Shown piece after piece: positions 1 to 10,182 of a stretch of DNA of 64,000 bases. The notes beneath the pieces are model-generated. The model worked only from the letters and a program-made list of their open reading frames with translations. It was not told the DNA's origin and did no database searches. The position numbers were made by a program, and so were the translations under genes. Numbering within the stretch: position 1 is the stretch's first letter; the number at the start of each line of letters is the position of its first letter. This DNA is from Lepas anatifera (taxonomy: Eukaryota > Arthropoda > Thecostraca > Lepadidae): positions 930,001 through 994,000 of the forward strand of contig JAOTON010002271.1 in NCBI GenBank assembly GCA_034440635.1, read 5' to 3'.

Positions 1-270
1 ATGCCCCTGGTGCTGAGGAGTCTGCGATGGTTTGAAAGGGACGCTGATTAGTGCTACGCCAGAAATATAACTGCATAGAACCCGTTCATAGTTGTACCAC
101 CATAATTGTGTATACCAAGGAGTCCACCTGGCAGAGTATGCTTCTCCTAAGAATTGTTGAGCTCTATATGTTGCCTTGCTTCATAACAAAATGTCTGAAA
201 TTAAACGCCTGGCACCCACTTTTTGATGGTGATAAGGGAGTCCTGCTGTTCTCGGCGTACTCCACCGCTT

Positions 271-526
271 TCACCAGTGCGATGTGCCCCCTGTCACCAG
301 TGCGATGTGCCCCCTGTCACCAGTGCGATGTGCCCCCTGTCACCAGTGCGATGTGCCCTTGTCACCAGTGCGATGTGCCCCCTGTCACCAGTGCGATGTG
401 CCCTCTGTCACCAGTGCGATGTGCCCCTCTGTCACCAGTGTTATGTGCCCCTCTGTCACCAGTGTGATTTACCCCGCTGTCACCAGTGTTATGTGCCCCT
501 CTGTCACCAGTGTGATTTACCCCGCT
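271..526. repeat. Minisatellite, about 22-24 bp unit, about 11 copies
   Basis: Tandem copies of a unit built around GTCACCAGTGCGATGTG followed by a C-rich run; the last copies drift to a TTATG or TGATTTACC form. It lies in the intron just upstream of the first visible abLIM exon. Because the unit length is not a fixed multiple of three and lacks stops, all three + frames look open, but this is not coding. Bases 1-270 hold nothing I recognise. Confidence 0.9.
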
Positions 527-563
527 GCAGTGTTAGTGACCAGTGTGGTGTTTCTTGTTGCAG

Positions 564-3500
564 CGCCGTCGCGGGACGCCGACCATGTGCGCCAGTGGGA
601 GCTGGAAGAGTTTGAGCGCGGCGGCGCGCGCGCCTCGCTGCCCGGTCGCGCCCACGGGGCTGTGCCCAACTACCGCAGTGAGTAGTCTGCCGCGCAGGGG
701 GTAGTCCCGTGAAGGCACGTGCTGCAGTCGGAGAATTGCCGCCCCGACTGAACGCTATACTATTGCATATCGGAACGAGGCCCTCCGGTGAAATTAGCTG
801 CGAGGACTTAGTTTCTTAAAGTATTCTACCAATCAAATATATTAATCAAATTGCACTCTGCATCTTTCTACCAGCTCCTCCACGGTGTTTTCAGAACATA
901 TGCTTCAAGTAAAGTCAATGCAATTGCCATGCCATGCCATGCCAATATGCAAATTGGAAAATGTATGTAATGTTTTTTTTTGCGAATTGGGCCTTTAAGT
1001 ACCAAATGTTTCTGTAGAAATAAGCTATGACATTTCCGGAAGTGATTCAAAATTGGTCACAAAAGTACATGCTCGCCCGCCATTTCATAGGTGCTTTTGC
1101 TTACCGTGTGTGTAGGTAACAAATTTCAAGTATAGTTTAGTATGGTCTTACCTTGGTAGGTACTTCGTCTTAGATATTCGTTTTTCCGTGTGCGTATTGT
1201 TTGCACTCCTCAGAAGCTTGGGCCACAGTTTTTCGCATTCTTTCAAGCAAAAGCTTTGCCGTATTATGTATTCCTCCCCTGCGAGAAAGGCATGCACTTT
1301 TGGTATGTCTTTTGAATGGCGTATGCGCTGGTGCCCTTAAGATGTTTGGTTTTCTGCTCTCGCCTTTAAAGTGAATGTTTATGTATTATCCATCACTGAT
1401 CTGACTGGCACTGTTGAATAGGTTTTCCTACCTTCTCTCAGGGGTTTTCTCCTCGCAATTGAATGTGTGAGCATATGGTGGGAATGCAGTTTTATTTTCC
1501 CCTGTTCTATCTCATGAAGGTCGCATCAATTCAACGTTTTGCTAAACAAAAATTCACCGTTTGATTTTTTAATAAGTGTATGTATGTCTGATTGAATATG
1601 CCGTGTAATGAAAAGTTCAGTTTTGCTTTCTCTTTTGAACTATTCCACCTCTCTGTCTGATATGCTAGCAGATCTTAAAGAGATATTGTTTTGTTCGGCC
1701 AAGTACATGTCCCATTGGTTGGTGTTGATTGCGCCTGTGTTTGGTCAGCGCCTGGCATGTTCCCCTCGGCACGTATTGTGGCCTATCCGGAGCACCCTGC
1801 CGCCGGGCGTCCCAGTGGAAACAGCATCACACCCGCCCCCTGGAAATACTCCACTCGCATACTCGAAGCATCCAAATCTGTTTCAGTATCAAAATGCTGT
1901 TGTTGATTACAACCTCCACTGCATAGCTTTAGCAGTTTGTTCCCAAAGACTCCGACTACAGTCATCGGCAGAAAATGGATCGTGCTCTCTTCTCTTTTAG
2001 ATATAATTAGTTGGAACCCCCCCGATAAATGGCCTGGTGCCGTCTCTGTCTGCCCCGTTACCGCCATCCCCGCGCCGGGAGTGCAGGCTGTGATACTGGG
2101 ACGTCCGCGCCGCCCTGCCAGCGTGCATGTGCGTGACCGGCGGCGGCCCGCTGTCCACAGTCGTGCGCTCCTCTATGTCTGCCCCGCGGCCCGGATACGG
2201 CATGAAGGCCAGCACCCTGCCCGTCGGCACGCGGCCGGCCACCAGCGGCGCCTTCTACGTGAGTGGTCTGTGGGTGCGACGGAGGGACGCCGGCCGCCCG
2301 GCGGGCTGCCGCTGCTGGAGACACGGTGGTGGTGGTGGCTGGAGCATAGCCTGAAGGCGGGTAATTCGACAATGGTACAGGCCCTTCCTGAAGCCACTCA
2401 GGTTATGCATTTTAAAATGTAAACGGTGCGTTGAGTTGTTGGCCGTTTCGCACCCTGAGGATAGTGTCGTCCTTGGGGTCGTCCTGGGTGTTGAAGTCAG
2501 CAGCGCCACCACCACCACCACCAGCACCGACAGCCCCCGGCGCCGGCGTCCCGCTGGGAGCGCGGCGTGACTGGGCGGGGTGACGTCGACAGTTGCCAGC
2601 TCTCTTCACTCGGCGCCGCGGCCCGGCTACGCCCTCCAGACCCGCTCCCACACCTTCCTGGGCCGACCCTGCGGGTACAGCAGCGCCACAGCTCTCGTGA
2701 GTAGCGTGACGTCACTGGTGCCTCGACGGTGACGTCACTGGAGAAGACCGGCAGCCGGCGCAGGTGGTATGATGCTGGACGCCTGTAGGTTCTACCTGGG
2801 TTTCTATCATAGATAATGCAGATCGTGGGATTTTGTTTATTATTTTGCTTCTATTTTCTTGCATCTTTGTGAAGTTTATGTATCTGTCACGCACATGCAT
2901 GTTTGCCTGAATCGTAACTGCTAAGTTTTGCCGCTGAGAGTCTGTGGTTATTAGAGTAGTTTTTGTTACTTGTTAAGATTTACCAGTTGTCTGCGTTAGA
3001 TGTCTGCTACTCTCGCGAACTGGCTCTCTCAGTGTTGTATTTTCTCTAGTTTCATGCTCGTTGTTTGGGATCAGAATCGGGTGTGAACCAATGGAACTTT
3101 TATAGTCATGGTACAACACATTGTAGTGTAGCCTTATGCTTTCCATATAACGGCATCTGAAGTTTTTTATGATCAGTTCCATGCATGATCCATTCACTAA
3201 CTTCGTTTGCTCCTATTCTGTTGTTGTTCGGGGCCGTCCAAATAGCTTACTGCAAATTTGGTCTTTAATTGACCCGCCTCTTCCCCTCCATACAACGTCT
3301 GGTAGAGTTGTTTTATTCAAAAGAGACTATGCATAACCGTTTATGACACTTTCCCATGTTTCAACTGATTATGTATCAAAACTTTGTGGAGTTTCCATAA
3401 AGATAATTAGACGTCAATTTAATAGTTAAACGATAATTTCGTGGAAATCCAAAATGCTCAACGTCGTCATATCTCAGTTTCCGACCCAACCTCTCCGTGC

Positions 3501-6500
3501 CTAAGGTCAAATTAGGGTCATAGGAAAATGGTCCGCCCCAGATAACCCAAATTACGTGTCTAATAAACCTATTATTACCTTTCTCTGAGGTTCCTACTCA
3601 GATCTCGAGGCATTTGACCTGTGTAATGTCAAGGAAGTTTTGTGGCCTTTTGGGACCAGTAAAATTGAGTCCTAAGGACGTCTAGGGCTAAAAGCTCAGG
3701 AACGTGCATACCTCTATAGGTTACATACGCCTTCCAAAATTCAACAAAATCTAAGGTGTGATGGTGATTCTTGTGAGATTTGACGTGAAATGGCCCATCA
3801 CATGCGTTTATGAAAATATAGTCACATAGTCATAGCTCGTTAACCGAACCTGATATCAATTTCCGTCAAACACTCGTAATTGTCAAATTAATCACTTTGG
3901 AGGTATGTAAAGTGAGGCGTCACTCCTTCAAATCGGTTTGAAAGCATTCACGAAAATTGAGAGGATGGGAGTCAGCAAATTGAGTCAACTATTAGATTTT
4001 TCAGTTCCATGTACTTTGTTTCTAAAAATTGTGCGATGTCCTGAAAGGCGCGATACTTAAGTGCTGTTTCGGCAGATTTAACGGGGTTGGGGACACCGTC
4101 CCCCGGTCCGTCCAAGGGGCTAATGTGCCTCCAGGCTCCTTCCCCTTTCCATTACGCTACCTGTCATATCAGGTATTATTGATTGATTGCTATGAAGAAA
4201 TCTGTAGTTACGAGGATGGGCGTGCTTGATACCTCATGAGTTTGTGTTGTCTTCTAACATATTACGTGGACGTTGGTACGGGAGTTCTTGAGCTTCCGTG
4301 TAGCGGGAAAGTGTAATGAGTGAACGTGTGTTTAATTATTTGGTACGATGGGTGAGGCTTATTGTGAGTTCAATACTAAAGTGGTACGTTCGGGTTCAAA
4401 AGATTTCCTCAGGGCGTGAATACTGGCGCGGAGAAGACAGTGAACAGACATATTCAGGTAACTCCGATCTCATCATCCTTCGGGACTTACTCGTACGTCC
4501 TATGTATCTGTAATAATGACGTCCTATGTTTGTATCCTATATATGCTGTAATAATGTTTGTACTCGCAAATCGGTGTTTGTCTTGCGCTTCTTTTCTCAG
4601 TTGGTCTTGGTTGTTTCTGAGTATTTTTTTGTACTGGGATTACATAATACCAGACAACGCAGTGCAGGGATTTTGTGGAAGGGTTGATATTGGTGCCTCA
4701 CTGACGAACCACTTTCCTTAGATAGTCCCAAGGACGGAAACGGCTGCAGCGTCGTCATTTAACCCTCGCCCCACCGGGGGCATCGATGGCCCCTAAGGTT
4801 TTTCGGATAGCCGAAAACGACGAGGCGCAGCACCGCGGTTGAGGGCTCTACCTCTACTGCAACATTTTCCCATCATCCTGAAATTTTTACCCGGGTCACC
4901 AAGGTGGTCACCGACGGGTCAACCAAGGTCACCTCTTACCTTTAGGCTCTGTAGAGCTACATTTCAACTCGATCGATTTGAAACTTCCCACTTCATGCCC
5001 TCCAGGGTCTACAGGTGTTATCCGGGATTTTTGATTTCGTGCCTGAGGTCGGTCGAGGGCTTCCCATTGGAAAGCATGGGGAAAAGCTATTTCATGATAT
5101 AAAGCCACAAAATGATTGCAAATACTCAGACTGCTCAGAACAACGTTTTTGGACACCCTTTCACGGATCCCGGGGTTTTTACCCTTTGACTTTTCAGGTC
5201 ATCCAGGTCACCGGGTCAAAACAGTATTTTGACAATAACTTTTGACCTATTGAGCTAGAGCGGTGAAACAAACACCATCGTGTTTGTTTGTACTGGCTTT
5301 CTTTGATATACGGAAGGTCTTTTGACCTTTCGTGACTCGGTCATATTAGGTCCGGGTGACCTCTGGGGTAAACCACTGGGGGAGGTTTTCGTTCCACATA
5401 GCGGAAAAGTACTGGCATTTGCTATAATGTACTTTCCAGGCCTAATAGCTCTATGACATAGGTTATGCCCGTTTGTTAATCATTGCATATTTGGTGAAAT
5501 AGCCGATCTTGACCTAATTTGACCTCTGAGGTCAAACCATTGACCTGGCACTAAACATGGAGTATTTCTTCTAATTCACGGGCTTTTTGCTTTGTTTGGT
5601 AACGCCCATTTTTGTTGGGGGCCATCGTGGCCCCCGTGGGGTGGCCCCCCGGGTTAATAGCATATCCGGAACGCTACTGATGCTATGGCAATTGATGTGA
5701 TTGTCAATCTCAGAGAATCTTACAATCTCTGCTATTTTCATAAAATATTCACATCAAAGTAGCCGGGCCGACGCGTCTGCGGGGGCCCGGTGCCGGGTTC
5801 CTGCTGTGGAGTGGATAGATTAGAGAAGGAGGTCGGTGGCCCACGGCGTGACGGTTTCCCTCAGGGCGACTACTACGGGGGCGGCCTTGGTGAGAAGACG
5901 CACAGCACCGAGTTCAGCAGCGCCCGCTCCGACAGTGAGTCTGATCTGAACGTCTGGTGGTTGCCAGGCTGATATGTTGGGCGCGTCGTAGCCTAGTCGG
6001 TGAATCGCCCTTTAAACCCAAACACACACCACACGTAGTCTGGTCTGCTTGTCTGACGGCCGCCAGTCTGATTTACCCGTCTGACGGCTGCCTTTGACTG
6101 CCAACAGAAAACTACACCGTCGTGTCGCTTGTTCTTATTTGATTCCATGTAATAATTGTAAGATTGTGCTGGGTTTCCTTGAAAAACTTTATCTGTGTGA
6201 CAAGGTTCCCTGCCGCGCGTTCCCGATGTACGCCCTAGTCTGCCGTACCCTCTCAATTGAAGTCCCTCAGTCGCGCAGTTTTAATTAGCACCCATCTGCC
6301 GCGCAGTCTCAATTGGCGCTCCTCTGTCGTGCAGTCTCGATCGGCTCGCTGACGGAGGCGGACCGGAACGCGCTGAACCAGGCGGAGTCGGTGTCGGTGC
6401 ACACGCCCCGCTCTGGGTACCGGTACCAGCTGGTGGGCAGCGGCCCCATGCGGCGCTCGCTGCCCAACGTGTCGCACACCACCGGGCCGCCGCTGGAGCC

Positions 6501-7994
6501 GGCCAAAATCTACCCGCTGCACCTGCTCTTCACCTCCAACTACCGGCTGCCGGCCGACGTCGACAGGGCTAACCTGGAGGTGGGTTGGATTGCCCGCGCG
6601 CCTGGTGTCTTAATACGCGCAGTGGAGTGCGGACCTAAAGTACCCCCCCTCACATATTTTTCCGAAGTGGCCGGAGAACCGCCCGCAGTTGAGAAATTCT
6701 AGCCGGTTAAATTTTGGAAGATTGATAAGCGCGTCGATTGGTGAAAGACTTGTGGAAATCGGTCAATAATGTTTGACTTACTGGCTTTCAAAATCAGACC
6801 TATATTTTCAGATCGCCACAATCGCACAGTTACACCATTCCATCTGCATTGTGGACTGAGTGGCGACGTCATACCGTCATAAAGTTGGGGTGATATGTTA
6901 AGGTCATCTCACATGATGGTCACGGTCATGCCACCGTTTTCAAGATCATCGACCCTAGTGCTTCTGGTCAGATGATGTCACCCAGTATGACGTATATTAT
7001 GCTGTGATGTTGTAATAAGGTTACTCAATGTTTAAGTCAAGGTCAAAGCACTAATGTTTCATCCCAACGGTTGCTACAGTGGTTGTTATAGTATAAATTA
7101 CGGATAATAACTCATATTGTTAGGTCACGGGTCAATTACTTCCAATGACCTTGGCCCGGAAGTTTCAGGGAAGAGTAGATGGAACCTCCTTTCGTGACTC
7201 TAGTCTGTTTTTAGATTATTTGCTACTTTTTCCGCATAATCACGGCATTACCCAATATGTCCCCAGCATGGCCCAGATTCAATGTGCATGACCTCCTTTG
7301 ACCTTGAAAATATTGGCTTAGGTCAATTAAAATTTGTTTTAGTGTAGATCACCCTAACCCTCGTTAAACGTCAATGGAGTATTTTCTTAACCTTTGTGGT
7401 ATTTTAGGTCTCAGGAGGGGTTATATTAGGAGCCCCTCTCCACTGTGCGTTGACGCCAGTCCTCTCCTACTGCGCGTGCTAAACCCACATTAGATGTATT
7501 AAAACATGGTCAATGTCGCTCGGCAACTCCTTATTTCTATAATTATTTTTGAAGAAAAATAAAACGCTGCTCTCCCGTCATAGCTACGTGTTTTGGTAAA
7601 CCATTCCCCATAACAGGCATTGTCAAGTGAAGGTGGATATGCAATGTAAAGCAACGGGAAAACAAAATGTTGCAGCTTCTAATGTTTAATTGATAATTAG
7701 TTCGTCACCAATGAACCGGAAACTACCGAGCCCAATGTTTATATATTTATTTGTAGGGAGTGTGTGCTGTTGAACATACCTGGGAAGGAGCGTTTATGCT
7801 GCATACTTCGCAAATGGCTATTGAGGAAATGCGACCTTCAGAGAACCGAAATTGACCTGCGTGATGTTGGGTGATTGCAGCGCCACCTGTCAGACACAGA
7901 GTTCGAGATGTTCTTCCACATGAGCCGCGCCGACTTCTACCGCCTGCCTCTCTGGCGGCGCAACGACCTGAAGAAGCGCGGACGCCTGTTCTGA
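564..7994 (+). CDS. unc-115: abLIM / unc-115 actin-binding protein, C-terminal part (5' end outside window)
   Basis: abLIM/UNC-115 proteins join N-terminal LIM domains to a C-terminal villin headpiece and bind F-actin in the cytoskeleton. Visible exons: 564-677, then either 2161-2258 or 2593-2696, then 5865-5934, 6335-6579 and 7881-7994 (stop TGA 7992-7994). All junctions are AG/GT and phases agree (1 nt carried from 677; phase 0 into 5865; 1 nt carried from 5934; phase 0 into 7881). Residues encoded at about 6514-6579 include KIYPLHLLFTSN and LPADVDRANLE, the conserved pre-headpiece region of abLIM. The last exon encodes the headpiece (DTEFEMFFHMSRADFY, then LWRRNDLKK, ending in RLF). The LIM domains must lie left of the window. 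Family call is firm; dematin is a less likely relative. Confidence 0.92.
678..2160 (+). other. abLIM intron without recognised elements
   Basis: The intron runs from the GTGAGT donor at 678 to the CAG acceptor at 2158-2160. The short reading frames across 1608-2000 show no family resemblance and no good splice context. I see no repeat family here. Confidence 0.6.
2161..2258 (+). CDS. unc-115: abLIM alternative exon A
   Basis: A 98-nt exon preceded by TCCACAG and followed by GTGAGT. With the single A carried from the upstream exon it encodes I-VRSSMSAPRPGYGMKASTL and then PVGTRPATSGAFY, ending on a complete codon. Its central SAPRPGY motif is repeated in the exon at 2593-2696. Either exon fits the reading frame alone; both together, or neither, would shift it. 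The polypyrimidine tract is weak. Confidence 0.75.
2593..2696 (+). CDS. unc-115: abLIM alternative exon B
   Basis: A 104-nt exon ending at a GTGAGT donor. It encodes ASSLHSAPRPGYALQTRS and then HTFLGRPCGYSSATAL, starting with two bases and ending on a full codon, the same phases as exon A. A second AG at 2598-2599 would give a frame that does not fit the neighbours, so the GACAG ending at 2592 was chosen. This acceptor is poor in pyrimidines, which lowers certainty about the exact 5' edge but not about the coding similarity. Confidence 0.65.
2697..4758 (+). other. abLIM intron, left part, no recognised element
   Basis: AT-rich intronic DNA between exon B and the TTAA-flanked element. Scattered AGGTCA-like words occur after about 3500, but I find no bounded repeat or convincing exon. 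Confidence 0.5.
4763..5653. mobile_element. TTAA-flanked non-coding element, copy 1 (shortened)
   Basis: The element is bordered by TTAA at 4759-4762 and 5654-5657. Its left end CCCTCGCCCCACCGGGG and a GGGG-rich inverted right end match full copies at 32561-33574 and 49780-50792. A TTAA duplication with ends beginning CCC suggests a piggyBac-like non-autonomous element, but no transposase is present. At about 891 bp it is shorter than the two 1013-1014 bp copies; the missing bases are spread through its length. It sits in an abLIM intron in transcript orientation. Confidence 0.8.
6580..7880 (+). other. Last abLIM intron, AGGTCA-rich repeat
   Basis: Between the donor at 6580 and the acceptor ending at 7880. 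From about 6760 to 7440 the DNA carries many AGGTCA/TGACCT words and resembles in style the other AGGTCA-rich repeats of the window, but I could not find bounding inverted repeats. The intron at 5935-6334 is short and unremarkable. Confidence 0.45.
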
Positions 7995-9514
7995 GCGTCG
8001 TGTCAAAGGCTGTATCTTGGACACCTGCACTGAACGCGGCGCGCGCTGAACGGTGTCAGAAGCTGTACCGGGCGTCATCAGCCGCCTTCCGGCGTCTCAC
8101 TTACAGCATAATATCGCAGGTGTTGGAGCGCAGGGTCAAGGACTGGAGGGCAGAGCTGGAACATTCGGAGGTCAGGCGGAGGACTGAGCAGTTCGGTGCG
8201 ATGTAGTGACACTGAAACGAATTTGTCCGGCTTCTGTGTTGGGGTGTTGAAGTAGGATATGTTGTGGCTTAGCACCGCTAAGTGGTGGGTATAAAAGGAT
8301 GAGTTTGAAGGATGGCGAGATGAGGTGAAAGGATGCAGCTTGGCAAAAAGCAGCGTGGCCACCGCAGTAAACACGGCTGCTATCGGGCAGCCAGAGCTTA
8401 CTATGCAATGTTGCCCCCGGCTTCTACATTTGACAGCGCACCTATTTGTGCGGCTTCTCGTAGGCTGCTGGCTACTACCGGACTTTTTTGCCGTCAGTGC
8501 TTCTAAAAGGCTTTTACGTGAGGCCAGCCGTGCCCGCCTATACTTACAGAGGGCGACACACACACATACATGCATCAATACTTACCGACACATACGCGTG
8601 TGCGTGAGGGATGCTTTTGAGGGATGTGTTCTTGTGGTGTTTTGTGCGACAAGGTTTTTGTGAGCGACTGTAAGGCTTTTGGGGCGATTTAGACGGACTG
8701 AACTGGTTTTAGGCGATTCTTCAAACGGAGGTGACTCGAATTTGTGACTGTTTGCGCTGGCGCGACGCGCATTGTGGTCTTGGAAAGTGCCGTGAAAGTT
8801 GGTCGTGCGACTACCCGCTCCTCCCCTCCTCGGCATTTTCTGATGAATTGTGGATATATACGCTGGAGTAGCCGATGTCGACACGCCGCTCCTTGTTTTG
8901 TTGTTTTATTTTCCGGCGCTTCCGGCGTTGTTTAGTTGCTGACTGACTCGGCGCCAGCGCCGTACTTCCCTTGTAGCTGTCGGTCTAGTCAAGGCACCCC
9001 GCCCGCAGCGGTGGGTGATACCCAGATGCTTTATTTTAGGTGTGGCGTATACTCCTGCTTTAGGGTGCTGACCGACTAACGAGTGTGCTTTGTGCGAGTG
9101 AGGGGCAGGGAGCTTCTCTTTACTGGATGTCCATAGATTTTATGCATGTGCGCTTGGTAGCCTCCAGCCAGTAAGGGGTAACCATCCCATCCAGTCCCCG
9201 TGTGTTCATTTGTACTTTTTTCTTGGGGCTAAATCTGCTTGAATGATGTTCCGTATCAGTTGACGGCCAAGTTTCAGTGACTGGTTTGGTTTATAAAGGA
9301 GGCGCAATGTGGATGTGAATTAAAGGATGTCAGTAAAGCAGAAATGTGGTATTATCGGCCCGCTGTGATTCACTGTTGGTTTCGGTCAGCTCTTTTACCT
9401 CCAACCTTGCGCTGAAATGTAAGGGCATTTGAATGTCTGTCCATCCTAGTCTATTTTTCATCCTTGGAACGTCAAGACCTCCCGTAACGCGCATGTATTG
9501 TGGAATTCACGCTT

Positions 9515-9526
9515 TGCGCATGCGCA
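9515..9526. promoter_or_regulatory. NRF-1-type palindrome TGCGCATGCGCA
   Basis: A perfect 12-bp palindrome equal to the NRF-1/Ewg binding consensus. It lies between the two converging genes, not at a visible promoter, so a regulatory role is unproven. Confidence 0.35.
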
Positions 9527-9628
9527 TAGGATGGAGCCGTGCGGCTCCGTGACGCTTCACGTCCGGAGGACTATTAGTAACGCGGCAGACTGAAATACAC
9601 GAAAACCAAACTTGAACTCCACATCCTG

Positions 9629-9634
9629 TTTATT
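9629..9634 (-). promoter_or_regulatory. FXN: Candidate frataxin poly(A) signal (AATAAA on - strand)
   Basis: TTTATT on the + strand reads AATAAA on the - strand, about 550 bases beyond the frataxin stop codon. It lies upstream of abLIM's own distal AATAAA, so the two 3' ends may overlap. Confidence 0.4.
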
Positions 9635-9825
9635 TGTAACTGAGCACCATATATAACACGAGGCTATAGTCATACGCTTCAAAAACACTGAACTCAGAGA
9701 TCGCGAATTGCCAAGATCGTCCCGGGGTTCTCCTCACATGTCTCTTACGTCTCAGACGACCATATCTATCGGCAGCATTTCGCTCACCGATCTGGTCGAA
9801 TCCTCATCAATAAAATTGTAATAAT

Positions 9826-10000
9826 TGTTGGGGCCTAACGACGCACCGACTGCTAGGGTCATGCGGCGTCGCCAACTCTCACCCTGTTGGAAGGGAGTTT
9901 GGGGATCAGATCCACGTATTCAGAAACTCCGCCGGGACTTGAACTCGGGACAAGTGACGTAGAATACTAGGGTGCTATCCACCAAGCCACCTCATCCCCA
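9826..10000 (-). repeat. tRNA-derived SINE, copy 1
   Basis: Read on the - strand from about 10000, the head GGGGATGAGGTGGCTTGGTGG carries an A-box-like word, and GAGTTCAAGTCCC about 40 bases later matches a pol III B box. The tail contains TAGCAGTCGGTGCGTCGTTA, shared with a second copy near 56979-57073. The head resembles a tRNA promoter but folds into no tRNA I can support. Confidence 0.7.
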
Positions 10001-10182
10001 AGACCTCATTCCTCTTCAGTCAAGGCTTGGCGATAAAATACATTCCACTATATTCCGCGAGTAGTCAACACCACCACCGCGATTTTGAGCACTCGCTCGA
10101 AACATACACCACAACGCAGACACGAAGGACGCGACTTTAGATCCCCTGAGGCACTTGACCTATAAACTAGGCCCAGACTGAG

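Larger units (their letters stand above)
7995..9814 (+). other. unc-115: Likely abLIM 3' UTR
   Basis: After the stop at 7994 there is no further coding signal. Candidate poly(A) signals are ATTAAA at 9319-9324 and AATAAA at 9809-9814. The span ends before a SINE. Using the distal signal would make this UTR overlap the frataxin 3' end on the other strand. Confidence 0.45.

Noticed and set aside
223..685. Long open frames rich in Cys-x2-Cys (CHQC) over 271-526, resembling zinc-binding repeats
   Set aside because: They are the translation of a 22-24 bp minisatellite in all three frames; only the part after 564 is a true exon.
9930..10000. tRNA gene
   Set aside because: A- and B-box-like words are present, but the sequence does not fold as a tRNA and continues into a shared repeat body, so it is a SINE head.
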